DNA of 64,000 nt from Helicobacter sp. (GTDB lineage Bacteria > Campylobacterota > Campylobacteria > Campylobacterales > Helicobacteraceae): positions 1 to 64,000 of the forward strand of contig JALEPE010000097.1 in assembly GCA_022766795.1 (NCBI GenBank), in the 5' to 3' direction. The notes beneath the pieces were generated by a model. It was not told the origin of the DNA. It searched no databases and worked only from the letters and a program-made list of their open reading frames with translations. Position numbers and translations under genes: made by a program. Numbering within the stretch: position 1 is the first letter of the stretch; the number at the start of each line of letters is the position of its first letter. Shown one piece after another: positions 18,626 to 28,216 of the stretch.

Positions 18626-19189
18626 ATGTTATCAACAATCAAACCCTATGGATTAGGAAATGTTTATCAAAAACCTGAAATACAGCAGGTTCAACCACAG
18701 CAAACACAAGTTGCGATTCCGCAAGAAAATTTACAAGAAGTGCAGGAGCTGCCAAACTTATCGCCAACAGCATTAGAGATTCGTAAATTTAGCGATGGTA
18801 TTAAGGGCGCGAATGAAATGGTGGGCGCAATGCAAATTGCAGATATCACACTCAATGCACTAAGCAATCAAATTAAAAGTAGCGGCGAGAATTTAAACGC
18901 GTTGGATACGAGCGCAAAAGCGGCACAATTTAAGGGAGAAGCGTTGTTTGGCAGAGAACTTACAATTTCTCTAGCAGGAGAGAGTGTGTCGCTATCGCTA
19001 CCATTGCCTAGTCAAATGCAAGGAAATTTGAGTGAGAGTCTTGCAGATAAACACCAAGAAATTGCCGATAAAATGGGGCAAATTAGTGGATTGATTGAAA
19101 AAGCGAGTATGCCATTTAGCGCACCAGATGGACAAAGCTTTGATTTTGAAAACTTTGACCCTAGCGCATTAAAAGGAATCTTTGGCTAA
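18626..19189 (+). CDS. Probable flagellar FliS-export co-chaperone (HP1076-like)
   Basis: 187 residues, no signal peptide, Gln/Pro-rich at residues 10-50. The core KGANEMVGAMQIADITLNALSNQ followed by AAQFKGEALFGRELTISLAGESVSLSLPLP resembles H. pylori HP1076, a helical-bundle partner of the flagellin chaperone FliS. The match is from memory of the N-terminal GAMQ-x-x-DITL pattern. The sigma-54-like promoter just upstream supports a place in the middle flagellar class. No flagellar gene is adjacent. If the homology is wrong it is a cytoplasmic protein of unknown role. Confidence 0.6.
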   Translation: MLSTIKPYGLGNVYQKPEIQQVQPQQTQVAIPQENLQEVQELPNLSPTALEIRKFSDGIKGANEMVGAMQIADITLNALSNQIKSSGENLNALDTSAKAAQFKGEALFGRELTISLAGESVSLSLPLPSQMQGNLSESLADKHQEIADKMGQISGLIEKASMPFSAPDGQSFDFENFDPSALKGIFG

Positions 19190-19220
19190 TTCTTCTAAAG
19201 AATCTTTAAGGGTTTTTAGA

Positions 19221-22200
19221 TTAAACCGCAAAGTATTTTGCTTCGCGGTGTGGCACAATCAGTGCAGAAGTGGTGGCTTCGGGTGTCATTTGATAAGTTT
19301 GACTTAAGAGAATCCCAAAGGATTCCGGATTTAATAGCTTAAACAGCCCCACACTAAGTGATAAATCAGGACATGCAGGGTAGCCAAAGGAATATCTCTG
19401 TCCGCATTTGGAATCCAAATGCAATTCCTGCCTCACTCTTGCGTGGATAAAATCTGCTAAGCTTTCCGCTAAATCTACCCCTAAAGCGTGGGCTAAATAG
19501 TATTTATGGTATTCCCCCTTTTTGTAAAGGCTTTCTTCAAAAGGCGCAAGATTGTGTCCGCTTGAAACCAAATGCAAGGCGCAAATATCGCCTTTGGGGT
19601 TAAAATAGTCTCCCAAACACAAATAAGGCTTTTTACCACTACGTGGGAACAAAAAGGATTCTGCATTTTTAAAATCCTCTGTTGCACTTAACTCTAAAAC
19701 TAGCCCATCCTCCAAGCGTTGAGGCTGTCTAGTGCGTGTGTGAAAATACCCATATAGCACGACAGGTTTAAAAATCTCTTTTTGGATAAATTCCTGCTTC
19801 AAACGCTCCAAAGTTGGTTCTAGCTCGTTCTTTTTTAACGCTTGATATTCCTCTTTTTTGAGTTTGCTATAACCCCAGCGGTGTTTGAAAAGCAAGTCTT
19901 TATCCAAATAATCAAACACGGAATCTAGCATTGTGGAATCTAACTGCAAGGATTTTACGCCAAAAAATGGGGGATTATAGGAATCATAAGTAAATTCCAA
20001 CTCGCATTTTGTGGGCTTTGGTGTGGAATCCTTCTCTAAGGATTTTGTAAGCTTTTTTGCAAGTCTCGCTTCTTTTTTAGCAAGTTTAGATTCCACACTC
20101 TCCGCATTTTCTGCAACTTTAGCCCTATCGCTTGGCAGGGTTAAATCACTAAAATCTCCGCTTTGAATGATTTGCATTGCGGCGACACTATCAAAAGCGT
20201 CTTTGCAGTAAAAAATGATTCCGTCATAATTTGGCTTACAATATTCCTCCACAAAATTGCGATTGAGTGCCGCACCGCCTAGCATAATAGGAATCGTGAT
20301 TCCGCGCCTCCTTAGCTCCTCTAAATTTTCTTTCATCACCAATGTAGATTTCACGAGCAATCCACTCATTCCAATACAATCTACTTTTTGGGATTCTATC
20401 ACTTCTAAAAACTTCTCTAGTTCCGCCTTGATTCCGATATTTATCACATTGAAGCCGTTGTTGGTTAGGATAATATCCACAAGATTCTTGCCTACATCAT
20501 GCACATCGCCCTTAACCGTGCCAATGACAATCGTTGTCTTATGGGTGCTTTGTTTCTTGGGTAAAAATTCATTCAGATAATCCACGCTCTTTTTCATCAC
20601 CTCCGCACTTTGCAGCACAAAGGGCAGTTGCATTTCACCATTGCCAAACCTCTCTCCTACGATTTTCATCGCGTCAATAAGAATTGTATTAATGATAATC
20701 TCGGGATTAATGGAATCCTTAGCGGTGGGCAAAAGCTTTTGCATCGCCACCCAATCGCCGTTGATGAGGTATTTTGCGATTCTTTGCTCTGTGCTTAGAT
20801 TCTCCTCTTCTTTGGAGCTTTGAAATTGCATTCCCGCCTTAGATTCAAAATGTTTGATAAACGCATAGAGAGGCTCACTCGTGTGTGAATGGTTGAAAAT
20901 CAAATCCTCACAAACCTTAATATCTTGCGATTCCATTTGCGCATAAGGAATTAAATGTGCAACATTGACGATTGCTGAAGTCAGCCCTTTTTGAATTGCG
21001 TGGTGCAAAAAGACGGAATTTAGGCAGATTCTACCTTCTTTGCTTAATCCAAAGGAGATATTGGATAGCCCAAGTGTGCTTCCAGCCTTTGGGTAGAGGC
21101 GGCTTAGCTCTGCTATGGTGTTTAAAGTCTCCATTCCTGCGGTGAAATATTCCGCATCACCGCTACCAATCGTAAAGGTAAGCGGGTCAAAGATAATATC
21201 CTCCTCACGCAATTTATGCACATTCTTTGCGCGTTCCATCATTCTTTTTGCGCATTCAATTTTGCGTGAAAATGTCTTGCACATTCCTTTTTCGTCAATC
21301 GTCAAGCAGACAAGGGCTGCACCGAATTTTTTTGCAAGGTTTGCGATTTTATCAAATTTTTCTATGCCATCTTCAAGGTTTGCAGAGTTGATAATCGGAC
21401 GCCCACCGATTAACTTTAATGCAATTTCTAGCGCATTAACTTGCGTGGAATCGGGCATTAGAGGAAGTGGAATCTTGGTAGCATAGCGCGAAATTAACTC
21501 TTGCATATCGTGGCTTTCATCGCGTCCGGCAAAGGCAACACTCACATCTAAGCAATGCGCTCCACTTTGCACCTGTGCATTTCCCACGCTTAATGCTCCC
21601 TCGTAATCCTCCGCAAGGAGCAATTCGCGGAATGCCTTAGAACCTGTAGCGTTGGAACGTTCCCCAATCAGCAAAGGAGCGGGTTCTTGCTTTAATTCCA
21701 ACGCACTAAAGAGTGAAGCAATGCTAGGCTTGTAATTCCCTTTTGGTGGGAGTGGAATCGCATTTTTGGTTTTTTGTGCTAGTAATTGAATATGTTTGGG
21801 TGTTGTCCCACAACAACCCCCCAGCAAGGCAACGCCTTGAATCTCCAAGAAACTTTTTTGAATTTCGCTAAATTCCTCTGCTTCCATAGGGTAATAAGTT
21901 ATGCCGCCGCGATTTTGTGGAAGTCCTGCATTGGTATGGATAGAAATAGGAAACTTACACACTTCGCTTAAAGCGCATAAATGCTGATGTGCTAAATCGG
22001 GTCCAAGCCCACAATTCATTCCCAAAGACAACAGCGAGAAAGGTTCTAAAATGTGAAAAAGTGTCGTAATGTCTGTGCCAATGAGCATTGAACCATTGGT
22101 TTCAATGGTTACCGAAACCATTACAGGAATCTTGGGCGCAACCGCTTCACAAGCGTGTAAGGCGGCTTTAATTTGTAAGGGGTCTTGTGCGGTTTCTAGT

Positions 22201-22682
22201 AAAATCACATCAGCACCCGCTTCCTTAAACCCCTCTACGCAAGTGCAATAGCCCTCAAACATTGTGTCATAATCAATATGTCCTAGACTAGGCAATTTCG
22301 TTCCGGGTCCCAACGATGCCGCAACAAAAAGCGCGTCTTGCTGATTTTCTAGCGCATTGTGCGATTCCAAGCTTTCTCTTGCAAGTTGCACCCCGATTTT
22401 TGCAATCTCTTTGCAACGCGATTCCAACCCATATTCCGCTAAAACCCAAGGCATTACGCCAAAAGTATTTGTTTTTAGGATATTCGCTCCTGCTTGTAAA
22501 TAGCTTGTATGAATGCTTGAAATCACATCGGGAGCAAAAAGATTCAATGCCTCCGAGCAGCCCTCTAACTTCTCTCCCTTTGCGTTTTCTCCCCAAGATT
22601 CTATGGAGTGTTTTTGAATCTCTGTTCCCATCGCGCCATCAAGGATTAACACGCGCTGTTTTAATAATTCTTGAATGTCCAT
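19221..22682 (-). CDS. metH: Cobalamin-dependent methionine synthase
   Basis: MetH moves the methyl group of 5-methyl-THF to homocysteine through B12. All modules are present in 1153 residues: homocysteine domain (1-310, zinc ligands in GMNCGLGP and GGCCGTTP), pterin-binding domain (330-600), B12 cap and Rossmann domain with the cobalt-ligating His in GDVHDVGKN (about residue 726) and GMSGLLVKST, then a Lys-rich linker (about 880-915), and the AdoMet reactivation domain with RYSFGYPACPD near 1110. The reactivation domain implies flavodoxin-dependent repair. The ATG directly follows the stop of the dedA gene, so they are one unit. Methyl-THF could come from the MetF encoded at 2520-3443. Confidence 0.95.
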   Translation of the reverse strand: MDIQELLKQRVLILDGAMGTEIQKHSIESWGENAKGEKLEGCSEALNLFAPDVISSIHTSYLQAGANILKTNTFGVMPWVLAEYGLESRCKEIAKIGVQLARESLESHNALENQQDALFVAASLGPGTKLPSLGHIDYDTMFEGYCTCVEGFKEAGADVILLETAQDPLQIKAALHACEAVAPKIPVMVSVTIETNGSMLIGTDITTLFHILEPFSLLSLGMNCGLGPDLAHQHLCALSEVCKFPISIHTNAGLPQNRGGITYYPMEAEEFSEIQKSFLEIQGVALLGGCCGTTPKHIQLLAQKTKNAIPLPPKGNYKPSIASLFSALELKQEPAPLLIGERSNATGSKAFRELLLAEDYEGALSVGNAQVQSGAHCLDVSVAFAGRDESHDMQELISRYATKIPLPLMPDSTQVNALEIALKLIGGRPIINSANLEDGIEKFDKIANLAKKFGAALVCLTIDEKGMCKTFSRKIECAKRMMERAKNVHKLREEDIIFDPLTFTIGSGDAEYFTAGMETLNTIAELSRLYPKAGSTLGLSNISFGLSKEGRICLNSVFLHHAIQKGLTSAIVNVAHLIPYAQMESQDIKVCEDLIFNHSHTSEPLYAFIKHFESKAGMQFQSSKEEENLSTEQRIAKYLINGDWVAMQKLLPTAKDSINPEIIINTILIDAMKIVGERFGNGEMQLPFVLQSAEVMKKSVDYLNEFLPKKQSTHKTTIVIGTVKGDVHDVGKNLVDIILTNNGFNVINIGIKAELEKFLEVIESQKVDCIGMSGLLVKSTLVMKENLEELRRRGITIPIMLGGAALNRNFVEEYCKPNYDGIIFYCKDAFDSVAAMQIIQSGDFSDLTLPSDRAKVAENAESVESKLAKKEARLAKKLTKSLEKDSTPKPTKCELEFTYDSYNPPFFGVKSLQLDSTMLDSVFDYLDKDLLFKHRWGYSKLKKEEYQALKKNELEPTLERLKQEFIQKEIFKPVVLYGYFHTRTRQPQRLEDGLVLELSATEDFKNAESFLFPRSGKKPYLCLGDYFNPKGDICALHLVSSGHNLAPFEESLYKKGEYHKYYLAHALGVDLAESLADFIHARVRQELHLDSKCGQRYSFGYPACPDLSLSVGLFKLLNPESFGILLSQTYQMTPEATTSALIVPHREAKYFAV

Positions 22683-23243
22683 TTAACGCCTTTTTGTCGC
22701 ACGGCTTAGCCATATCCAAAGTCCGCCTAACAAAATAACCACAAACACAGGAGCGATCGCAGGATAATCTCCGATTAGCTCCAAAGCTTTGATTAAAATT
22801 CCGCCTGAAAAATATCCAGCCACTCCAATGCTTATGCCCCAAATTACTGCACCAATGGCATTATAAAGATTGAATTTCAGCAAAGAATAGGGAGTGAGTG
22901 CGATTGCAAGAGGCACAAGGGTTTTGAATCCATAAATGTATTTTTTAACCACCAAAATCACTGAACCATACTTGCGCATAAGTAAATGCACCAAAGCGAG
23001 TTTGCGCCTATGAGACGCTAGGTAGGGTTGCATCATTGCTTTTTGATAACGCGCGAGATAAAAAAGCAACCAATCGCCTAAAAAGTTTGCCACACACGCA
23101 ACGGCAATGCTTAAGGTTAAATCCATTTTACCCGCAAAGCTTAAAATGCTTGCACCCACAAGGGCGATAAATCCACCGCCAAGAGAGTATAAAAATAAAA
23201 TGGCATAGCCATATTTTGCAATTAAATCTATTGTTTCTTGCAT
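22683..23243 (-). CDS. DedA-family membrane protein
   Basis: 186 residues, four to five hydrophobic segments, and the VTT/SNARE-associated core (GASILSFAGKMDL, FLGDWLLFYLARY, FKTLVPLAIALTPYS, NAIGAVIWG). DedA proteins are linked to lipid carrier recycling and membrane homeostasis. The usual F-x-R-x-x-P-G segment appears here as YIYGFKTLVPLAIA, a divergent form. The ATG at 23243 follows AAGGAAAACA. Confidence 0.85.
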   Translation of the reverse strand: MQETIDLIAKYGYAILFLYSLGGGFIALVGASILSFAGKMDLTLSIAVACVANFLGDWLLFYLARYQKAMMQPYLASHRRKLALVHLLMRKYGSVILVVKKYIYGFKTLVPLAIALTPYSLLKFNLYNAIGAVIWGISIGVAGYFSGGILIKALELIGDYPAIAPVFVVILLGGLWIWLSRATKRR

Positions 23244-23327
23244 TGTTTTCCTTAAACTTAAAAGCGAAAAATTAGCAAATTTTTACTTTTAGCGCGATAA
23301 ATTTTGTAATTTCCAAAGGAATTTGGC

Positions 23328-23333
23328 TATAAT
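23328..23333 (+). promoter_or_regulatory. -10 box (TATAAT) of the methyltransferase gene
   Basis: GGCTATAATTTTC lies 33 bp before the ATG in the divergent gap with dedA. Confidence 0.5.
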
Positions 23334-23365
23334 TTTCAAAATAAATTTTCAATCAGTTTCTCCCA

Positions 23366-23976
23366 ATGCACGCATCAAACAAGGAAATCAACATATTTTT
23401 AAAATATGCTTTGGGTGCGAAAAAATACCTAGAATTCGGTTGTGGTGGTAGCACTTTTTTAATGCTTTATGCCACACTTGCCGATGTAATTAGCGTGGAA
23501 TCTGACCCCGAGTTTCTTTCTCACCTTAGCCAAAACTCTCTCATTGCACACGTACTAAATTCCCCAAATCCTTATTTGCCACCCACACAGCTTAATCGCG
23601 ATTGCGGTTTTGTTATATTGATGTCAGCGCAGTTGGGGCGTGGGGCGTGCCTCTAAATGACAGCAAAAAGGCAAATTTTCCTAACTATTCACAATTTGTG
23701 TTTGGGGTGCTTCCTAGAGATGAGATAAAGATGATTGACATGATTTTTATAGACGGGCGATTCCGTGTCGCGTGTGCTTTAAGCACACTTTTGTATTGCC
23801 CAAATAGCACGATTATGATTCACGATTTTTTCAACCGCCTGCAATATCGCATTGTGTTAGAGTTTTTGGACACTATTGAAGCGTGCGAAACTTTGGGCGT
23901 TTTTAAACCCAAGAAAAGACTAAATAAAGCTAACTTACAAACCTTGCTTGAACAATACGCATATATTGTGGATTAA
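23366..23976 (+). pseudogene. SAM-dependent methyltransferase-like gene with a single frameshift
   Basis: The first part (23366 to about 23615) encodes KKYLEFGCGGSTFLM and VISVESDPEFL, the glycine-rich SAM-binding motif I and the acidic loop of a class I methyltransferase. The frame then fails, and the continuation is found one frame over as FCYIDVSAVGAWGVPLND, PNYSQ and MIFIDGRFRVACAL up to 23976. Adding one base near 23614-23620 joins them (GFV then YIDVS) into about 203 residues. No long homopolymer is at the break, so this is not a contingency tract. Either a recent null mutation or a sequencing error. The acceptor substrate is unknown; similar proteins occur in sugar or glycan loci. Confidence 0.7.
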
Positions 23977-24097
23977 GGCAAGTGGTTAAGTTTTCATCAT
24001 TGAGAGAGATTCGTTAGAATCTCGTGGTGCACTGCATAGCAGTTTGCCCACACTTGCAAATTTATAATGTAGAATCCACTAAAAAGCTAACTACTTT

Positions 24098-24130
24098 GTC
24101 ATTGCGAAGCCCTTTAGGGCTATGGCAATC
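24098..24130. repeat. Palindromic repeat copy downstream of alaS
   Basis: GTCATTGCGAAGCCC-TTTA-GGGCTATGGCAATC, a hairpin with near-symmetric arms in the 219-bp gap between the methyltransferase remnant and alaS. It belongs to the same family as the copies near 28 kb and 55.7 kb and may end alaS transcription. The rest of the gap shows no gene. Confidence 0.7.
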
Positions 24131-24195
24131 TATAATCTAAATTTTAAAGAAACCTTTAGTGTTTAATATAATTCCTTAAATTCTTTCAAAAAGCA

Positions 24196-26778
24196 TTAGG
24201 TTAATGCGTTTGTTGCAATGTCTTTAGCAAGTGCTAATGCCTCTGCAATTTTACTAGAATCCTTACCACCAGCAGTGGCAAAATCATCGCGTCCGCCACC
24301 ATTTCCACCTAAAAGTTGCGCCACTTGCTTGACCCAAGCTCCCGCTTTAATGGGGGCATTTTTCACTCCTGCCGTAATTGTGATTTTATCATTTTGTGCA
24401 ATGAGTAGAATCGCAACTTTTTCATTCTCATTTTTTGCATTATCCACCAATGCCTTCGCCTCATTTGTATCCGCTTCGAGAGCTAAAACGATCAACTTCA
24501 CGTCATTTAAAGTTTGAGATTCCAATGTTTTGGAATTGTTTGCGCTTTTATTTGCTTTGCTTTTTAGTTCTTTAACTTGCTCTTTTAGCTTCTCAATACC
24601 TTGCATTAAATCTTGAGCTTTTAAGGATTCTTTCGCGCTTCTTAGAGATTCAATCGCATTTTTACCATAGCGATAGGCAGCTTCTCCACACACTGCTTCA
24701 ATTCTCCGCACACCGCTGCTCACACCACTTTCTTTTAAAATATAGAAGCTCCCAATCTCTGCAGTATTTTTAACATGGATTCCGCCACACAGCTCAATGG
24801 AATCCCCAAAAGTAATCACACGCACGACATCACCATATTTTTCACCAAAGAGTGCCATTGCACCTTTTGCTTTTGCCTCTGTAATTGCCATATTTTCGCA
24901 CATTTGCGGGCTTTGACGCAAAATTTGCGCATTCACAAGCGTTTCAATTTGTTCCAATTCTATGCTTGTGAGGGCTTTAGGGTGCGAGAAGTCAAAACGC
25001 AAACGATTGGATTCTACCAAACTTCCTGCCTGTGCAATATGAACGCCAAGAATTTTGCGTAAAGCAAAGTGCAATAAATGCGTTGCAGAGTGGTGCTTAC
25101 TAATCTCAAGACGCGCGGAATCCACTTTTGCCACAACGCAATCCTTTGCAGTCAATGGTATATTAGCCTTAATTTTAGATAGATTTAATCCAAAGTATTT
25201 TTGTGTGTCTAGCACTTCTGCAACAATATTAGAATCACGCATTAAGATGCCTTTATCGCCTACAGGTCCTCCAGATTCCGGATAAAAAGGCGTTTTGTCC
25301 AATAAGACATATCCCACTTGCGATTCTTTTAAGGTATGCGTCTGTTTAAAATTGGAATCCAAAAATGCTAAAATTTTACATTCTTGCTCCATTGTCGTAT
25401 AACCCACAAACGCATTTGTCCCAAATGTGCTTAAAAGCGCATTAAAATCACCCTCTTTAAGTTTATCTCCACTACCTTTCCAATTAGCCTTAGCAAGCTC
25501 TTTTTGTGCTTTCATACAAATTTCAAAGCTATCTAAATCCACTCCAAAGTTGTTTTCGCGCAACATATCTTGCGTTAAATCAAGTGGAAATCCGTAAGTG
25601 TCATAGAGTTTAAATGCAACTTCCCCGCTAAAATGCGCATTACTGCCTTGTTCTTTTAACTTTTCTAATTCTTTGTTGAAAAGCTGCATTCCATTTTCTA
25701 TGGTTTCAAAGAAACGTTCCTCCTCTGCTTTGCATTGCTCCATAATGGCATTTTTGCGTTCATTTAAATAGTGATAATGTGTTCCCATTTGCGCACACAC
25801 TTCCTCTACAACTGCATATACAAAAGGTTCGCGTAAGCCTAGCAAATATCCGTGCCTAATTGCCCTACGCAAGATTCTACGCAAGACATATCCACGCCCA
25901 TCTTTATCAAAATTCACACCTTGTGCTAGCAAAAATGCCACACTTCTAGCGTGGTCGGCAATTACGCGGAAGCTTGCTCCGCTTGCATACACATAAGTTT
26001 TTCCACTTAAGGATTCCACCTTTTTAATCAAAGGCATAAAAAGCGAGGAATCAAAATTGCTTCTTTTACCCTCTAAAAGTGCCATTACGCGTTCTAGCCC
26101 CATACCTGTATCAATACTAGGTTTTGGCAAAGGCTTCAAATTTCCTTCTTTATCACGCTCATACTGCATAAAGACAAGATTCCAAATCTCTAAAAACCTA
26201 TCGCCATCACCCCCGAAGTAATCCTCTGGTCCATCAAAAAATTCTGCTCCTTGATCAACAAAAATCTCACTACAAGGTCCGCAAGGTCCTGTATCGCCCA
26301 TTTGCCAAAAATTATCTTTATCGCCCATTCTTTTAATGCGCTCTGGTGCGATATGTGCGCTCCATAGCGCAAATGCTTCATCATCGCTTTCGTGGATTGT
26401 AACATATAATACCTCTTTGCTGAAACCTAAAATTTCTGTTACAAACTCCCACGCATATGCAATGGCATCTTTTTTGAAATAATCCCCAAAACTAAAATTT
26501 CCTAACATTTCAAAAAGTGTATGGTGGCGTGCGGTATAGCCAACATTTTCTAAATCGTTGTGTTTGCCACCTGCACGGATACAAAGTTGCGCACTTGTCG
26601 CCCGCGTCTTTACAGGCGTTGGAATCTTGCCTGTGAAAATATCCTTAAACTGCACCATTCCCGCATTGGTAAATAACAAACTTGCATCATCAGGAACAAG
26701 GGGCATTGAAGCATAAACTTGGTGTCCTTTGCTCTGAAAATACTCTAAAAACATTGCTCTTATGTCTTTTGTTTCCAT
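24196..26778 (-). CDS. alaS: Alanyl-tRNA synthetase
   Basis: 860 residues, class II synthetase. The catalytic core begins with [33 protein letters not shown] (motif 1/2 region) and [21 protein letters not shown]. The editing domain has the zinc motif [13 protein letters not shown] and later [13 protein letters not shown]. The C-terminal oligomerisation domain ends in [17 protein letters not shown]. All are intact. A Lys/Asn/Ser-rich linker lies around residues 715-740. ATG at 26778 with AAGGC upstream. Single-copy housekeeping gene. Confidence 0.97.
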   Translation of the reverse strand: METKDIRAMFLEYFQSKGHQVYASMPLVPDDASLLFTNAGMVQFKDIFTGKIPTPVKTRATSAQLCIRAGGKHNDLENVGYTARHHTLFEMLGNFSFGDYFKKDAIAYAWEFVTEILGFSKEVLYVTIHESDDEAFALWSAHIAPERIKRMGDKDNFWQMGDTGPCGPCSEIFVDQGAEFFDGPEDYFGGDGDRFLEIWNLVFMQYERDKEGNLKPLPKPSIDTGMGLERVMALLEGKRSNFDSSLFMPLIKKVESLSGKTYVYASGASFRVIADHARSVAFLLAQGVNFDKDGRGYVLRRILRRAIRHGYLLGLREPFVYAVVEEVCAQMGTHYHYLNERKNAIMEQCKAEEERFFETIENGMQLFNKELEKLKEQGSNAHFSGEVAFKLYDTYGFPLDLTQDMLRENNFGVDLDSFEICMKAQKELAKANWKGSGDKLKEGDFNALLSTFGTNAFVGYTTMEQECKILAFLDSNFKQTHTLKESQVGYVLLDKTPFYPESGGPVGDKGILMRDSNIVAEVLDTQKYFGLNLSKIKANIPLTAKDCVVAKVDSARLEISKHHSATHLLHFALRKILGVHIAQAGSLVESNRLRFDFSHPKALTSIELEQIETLVNAQILRQSPQMCENMAITEAKAKGAMALFGEKYGDVVRVITFGDSIELCGGIHVKNTAEIGSFYILKESGVSSGVRRIEAVCGEAAYRYGKNAIESLRSAKESLKAQDLMQGIEKLKEQVKELKSKANKSANNSKTLESQTLNDVKLIVLALEADTNEAKALVDNAKNENEKVAILLIAQNDKITITAGVKNAPIKAGAWVKQVAQLLGGNGGGRDDFATAGGKDSSKIAEALALAKDIATNALT

Positions 26779-26849
26779 TTTTTGCCTTAATCATTTAAAA
26801 CATTTGATAAAATTTTGCAATTCTACTAATTTTGAATTAAAAACTCGCT

Positions 26850-27863
26850 TTAGCTGATTTTGTTTATTTTTTCAAATACTTCTAAGAGGGCATTTTTCCA
26901 AAGGGCAGGGTGGTTTAGAAGTGCTAGGGCACATTTTTGGTGGCTTTGACGTAAGTTTAAATCTTGATATGATTCCATTTTTTCTAAGACTTTTTTGCAA
27001 ATAGAATCGCAAGCAGCTAAATACGCTTCTGGAATAGAGAGGGTGCAAGTTTTAAAGCTTTCTAAATTAGCCTTTTGGTTTTCTGCCACCTCTAAGGCAA
27101 TAGCGGGGATTCCACAGGCTAGAATCTCCCCCAAACTCTGCCCACAAGCACAAATGCAAAGATCCATTTGCCTTATTAAATCCACCATTTCTTGTGCGCA
27201 CAAATCCCGATAAAGTTTAGCACCCAAAATTGTGGAATCCTTTGTGATACAATGCAAATTTAAATGCGGATAAGTCTTTTGAAATGCGGCGATTAAGGGT
27301 TGATTCAAACCTAAAATATCACTTCCTCCAAGCGTAATCAAAACTTCTTTTACTTCTTGCCTTAGAGGAATGGGCGGTTTTTTCAAAGCCTCTAAAAAAG
27401 GCGTTTGCAATAAGCGATAATCACTCCCTAAAAACAACAGATGATGAGGATATTTTTCTTTATATTGCACCACATTCACGCCCGGTGCGTTGTTTAGCAA
27501 GATTGCCTTAGGATAATCTAGGCGCAAAGTATCGTCAAAAAACAAGCAAACCTCCGCATATTGCGTGGCTAAAAGATAAGAATCCAAAGACAACACATAA
27601 GAATCAATCGCAAGTAGTTGATAAGGTTTTGCAGAATCGCTTTTTGTTAGGGGTTTGAGCGCAGGATTCAAGAATGTATGGGGATTAAGGGGCGAAGCCT
27701 GCGGAAGCTTATTGGTATTAAGTGTTTGCGCGTTTAAAAGTGCGGAATCCAAAAGGCTAGTGCGGAATCCAAGAGATTCTAATTCTGCTTGCAAAGCCCG
27801 ACAACGACTTAAATGCCCTAGCCCCACGCCAAGCTTACCATCGGCAAAAATCAATGCTTGCAT
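26850..27863 (-). CDS. pseG: UDP-2,4-diacetamido-2,4,6-trideoxy-altropyranose hydrolase (pseudaminic acid pathway)
   Basis: PseG is a GT-B-fold hydrolase that removes UDP in pseudaminic acid synthesis, the sugar that decorates flagellin in Campylobacter and Helicobacter. The N-terminal GVGLGHLSRC carries the catalytic His; later come FFDD, LLNNAPG, VLITLGGSD, and GQSLGEILACGIPAIALEVAENQ for nucleotide binding. At about 337 residues it is some 60 longer than the C. jejuni enzyme. The excess is a low-complexity linker at about residues 45-85 with tandem GGATTCCGCACT copies and an ASPLNP segment. GTG at 27872 is in frame, but the ATG at 27863 has better spacing to AAGG. Other pse genes are not in the window. 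Confidence 0.85.
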   Translation of the reverse strand: MQALIFADGKLGVGLGHLSRCRALQAELESLGFRTSLLDSALLNAQTLNTNKLPQASPLNPHTFLNPALKPLTKSDSAKPYQLLAIDSYVLSLDSYLLATQYAEVCLFFDDTLRLDYPKAILLNNAPGVNVVQYKEKYPHHLLFLGSDYRLLQTPFLEALKKPPIPLRQEVKEVLITLGGSDILGLNQPLIAAFQKTYPHLNLHCITKDSTILGAKLYRDLCAQEMVDLIRQMDLCICACGQSLGEILACGIPAIALEVAENQKANLESFKTCTLSIPEAYLAACDSICKKVLEKMESYQDLNLRQSHQKCALALLNHPALWKNALLEVFEKINKIS

Positions 27864-27936
27864 TTTCTGCACTAACCTTAAAATGAAATTTAGACATTAT
27901 AACAAAATTATAAAAAAATTAGAATTGCACCCCTCT

Positions 27937-28182
27937 GTCATTGCGAACGCAGTGAAGCAATCCGTAATCCTGCAAAAATTAACCTTTGCAATGGAATCTT
28001 TTAAGAGGTGCGATATTATGGATTGCTTCGGCGTTGCCTCGCAATGACAAAAACAACACGCAATGTAAGCTTAAATTATGGATTGCTTCACTGCGTCCGC
28101 AATGACGCAAATCGCAAAATTATAAGCAATTCAAAGTTATAGATTGCCACGATTCCGCTAACGCAGAATCTCGCAATGACGC
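27937..28182. repeat. Cluster of palindromic repeats between aroC and pseG
   Basis: The 350-bp gap without a gene is largely filled by four copies: 27937-27963 (GTCATTGCGAACG...GAAGCAATCC), its inverse partner 28020-28048 (GGATTGCTTCGGCG...GCAATGAC), 28080-28107 (GGATTGCTTCACTGCG...AATGACG) and 28141-28182 (AGATTGCCACGATTC...TCTCGCAATGACGC). The first two could pair as a long stem with a loop of about 57 bases. The short open frame through them is not coding. Confidence 0.8.
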
Positions 28183-28216
28183 GGTGGGCAACTTAATAGC
28201 AAAAAAGCAAATCCAT

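Noticed and set aside
27655..28047. Plus-strand open frame of 130 codons across pseG start and the repeats
   Set aside because: It translates the palindromic repeats and the antisense of pseG; no start signal.
27937..28182. CRISPR array
   Set aside because: Repeats are palindromic, irregularly spaced and not separated by uniform unique spacers; no cas genes.
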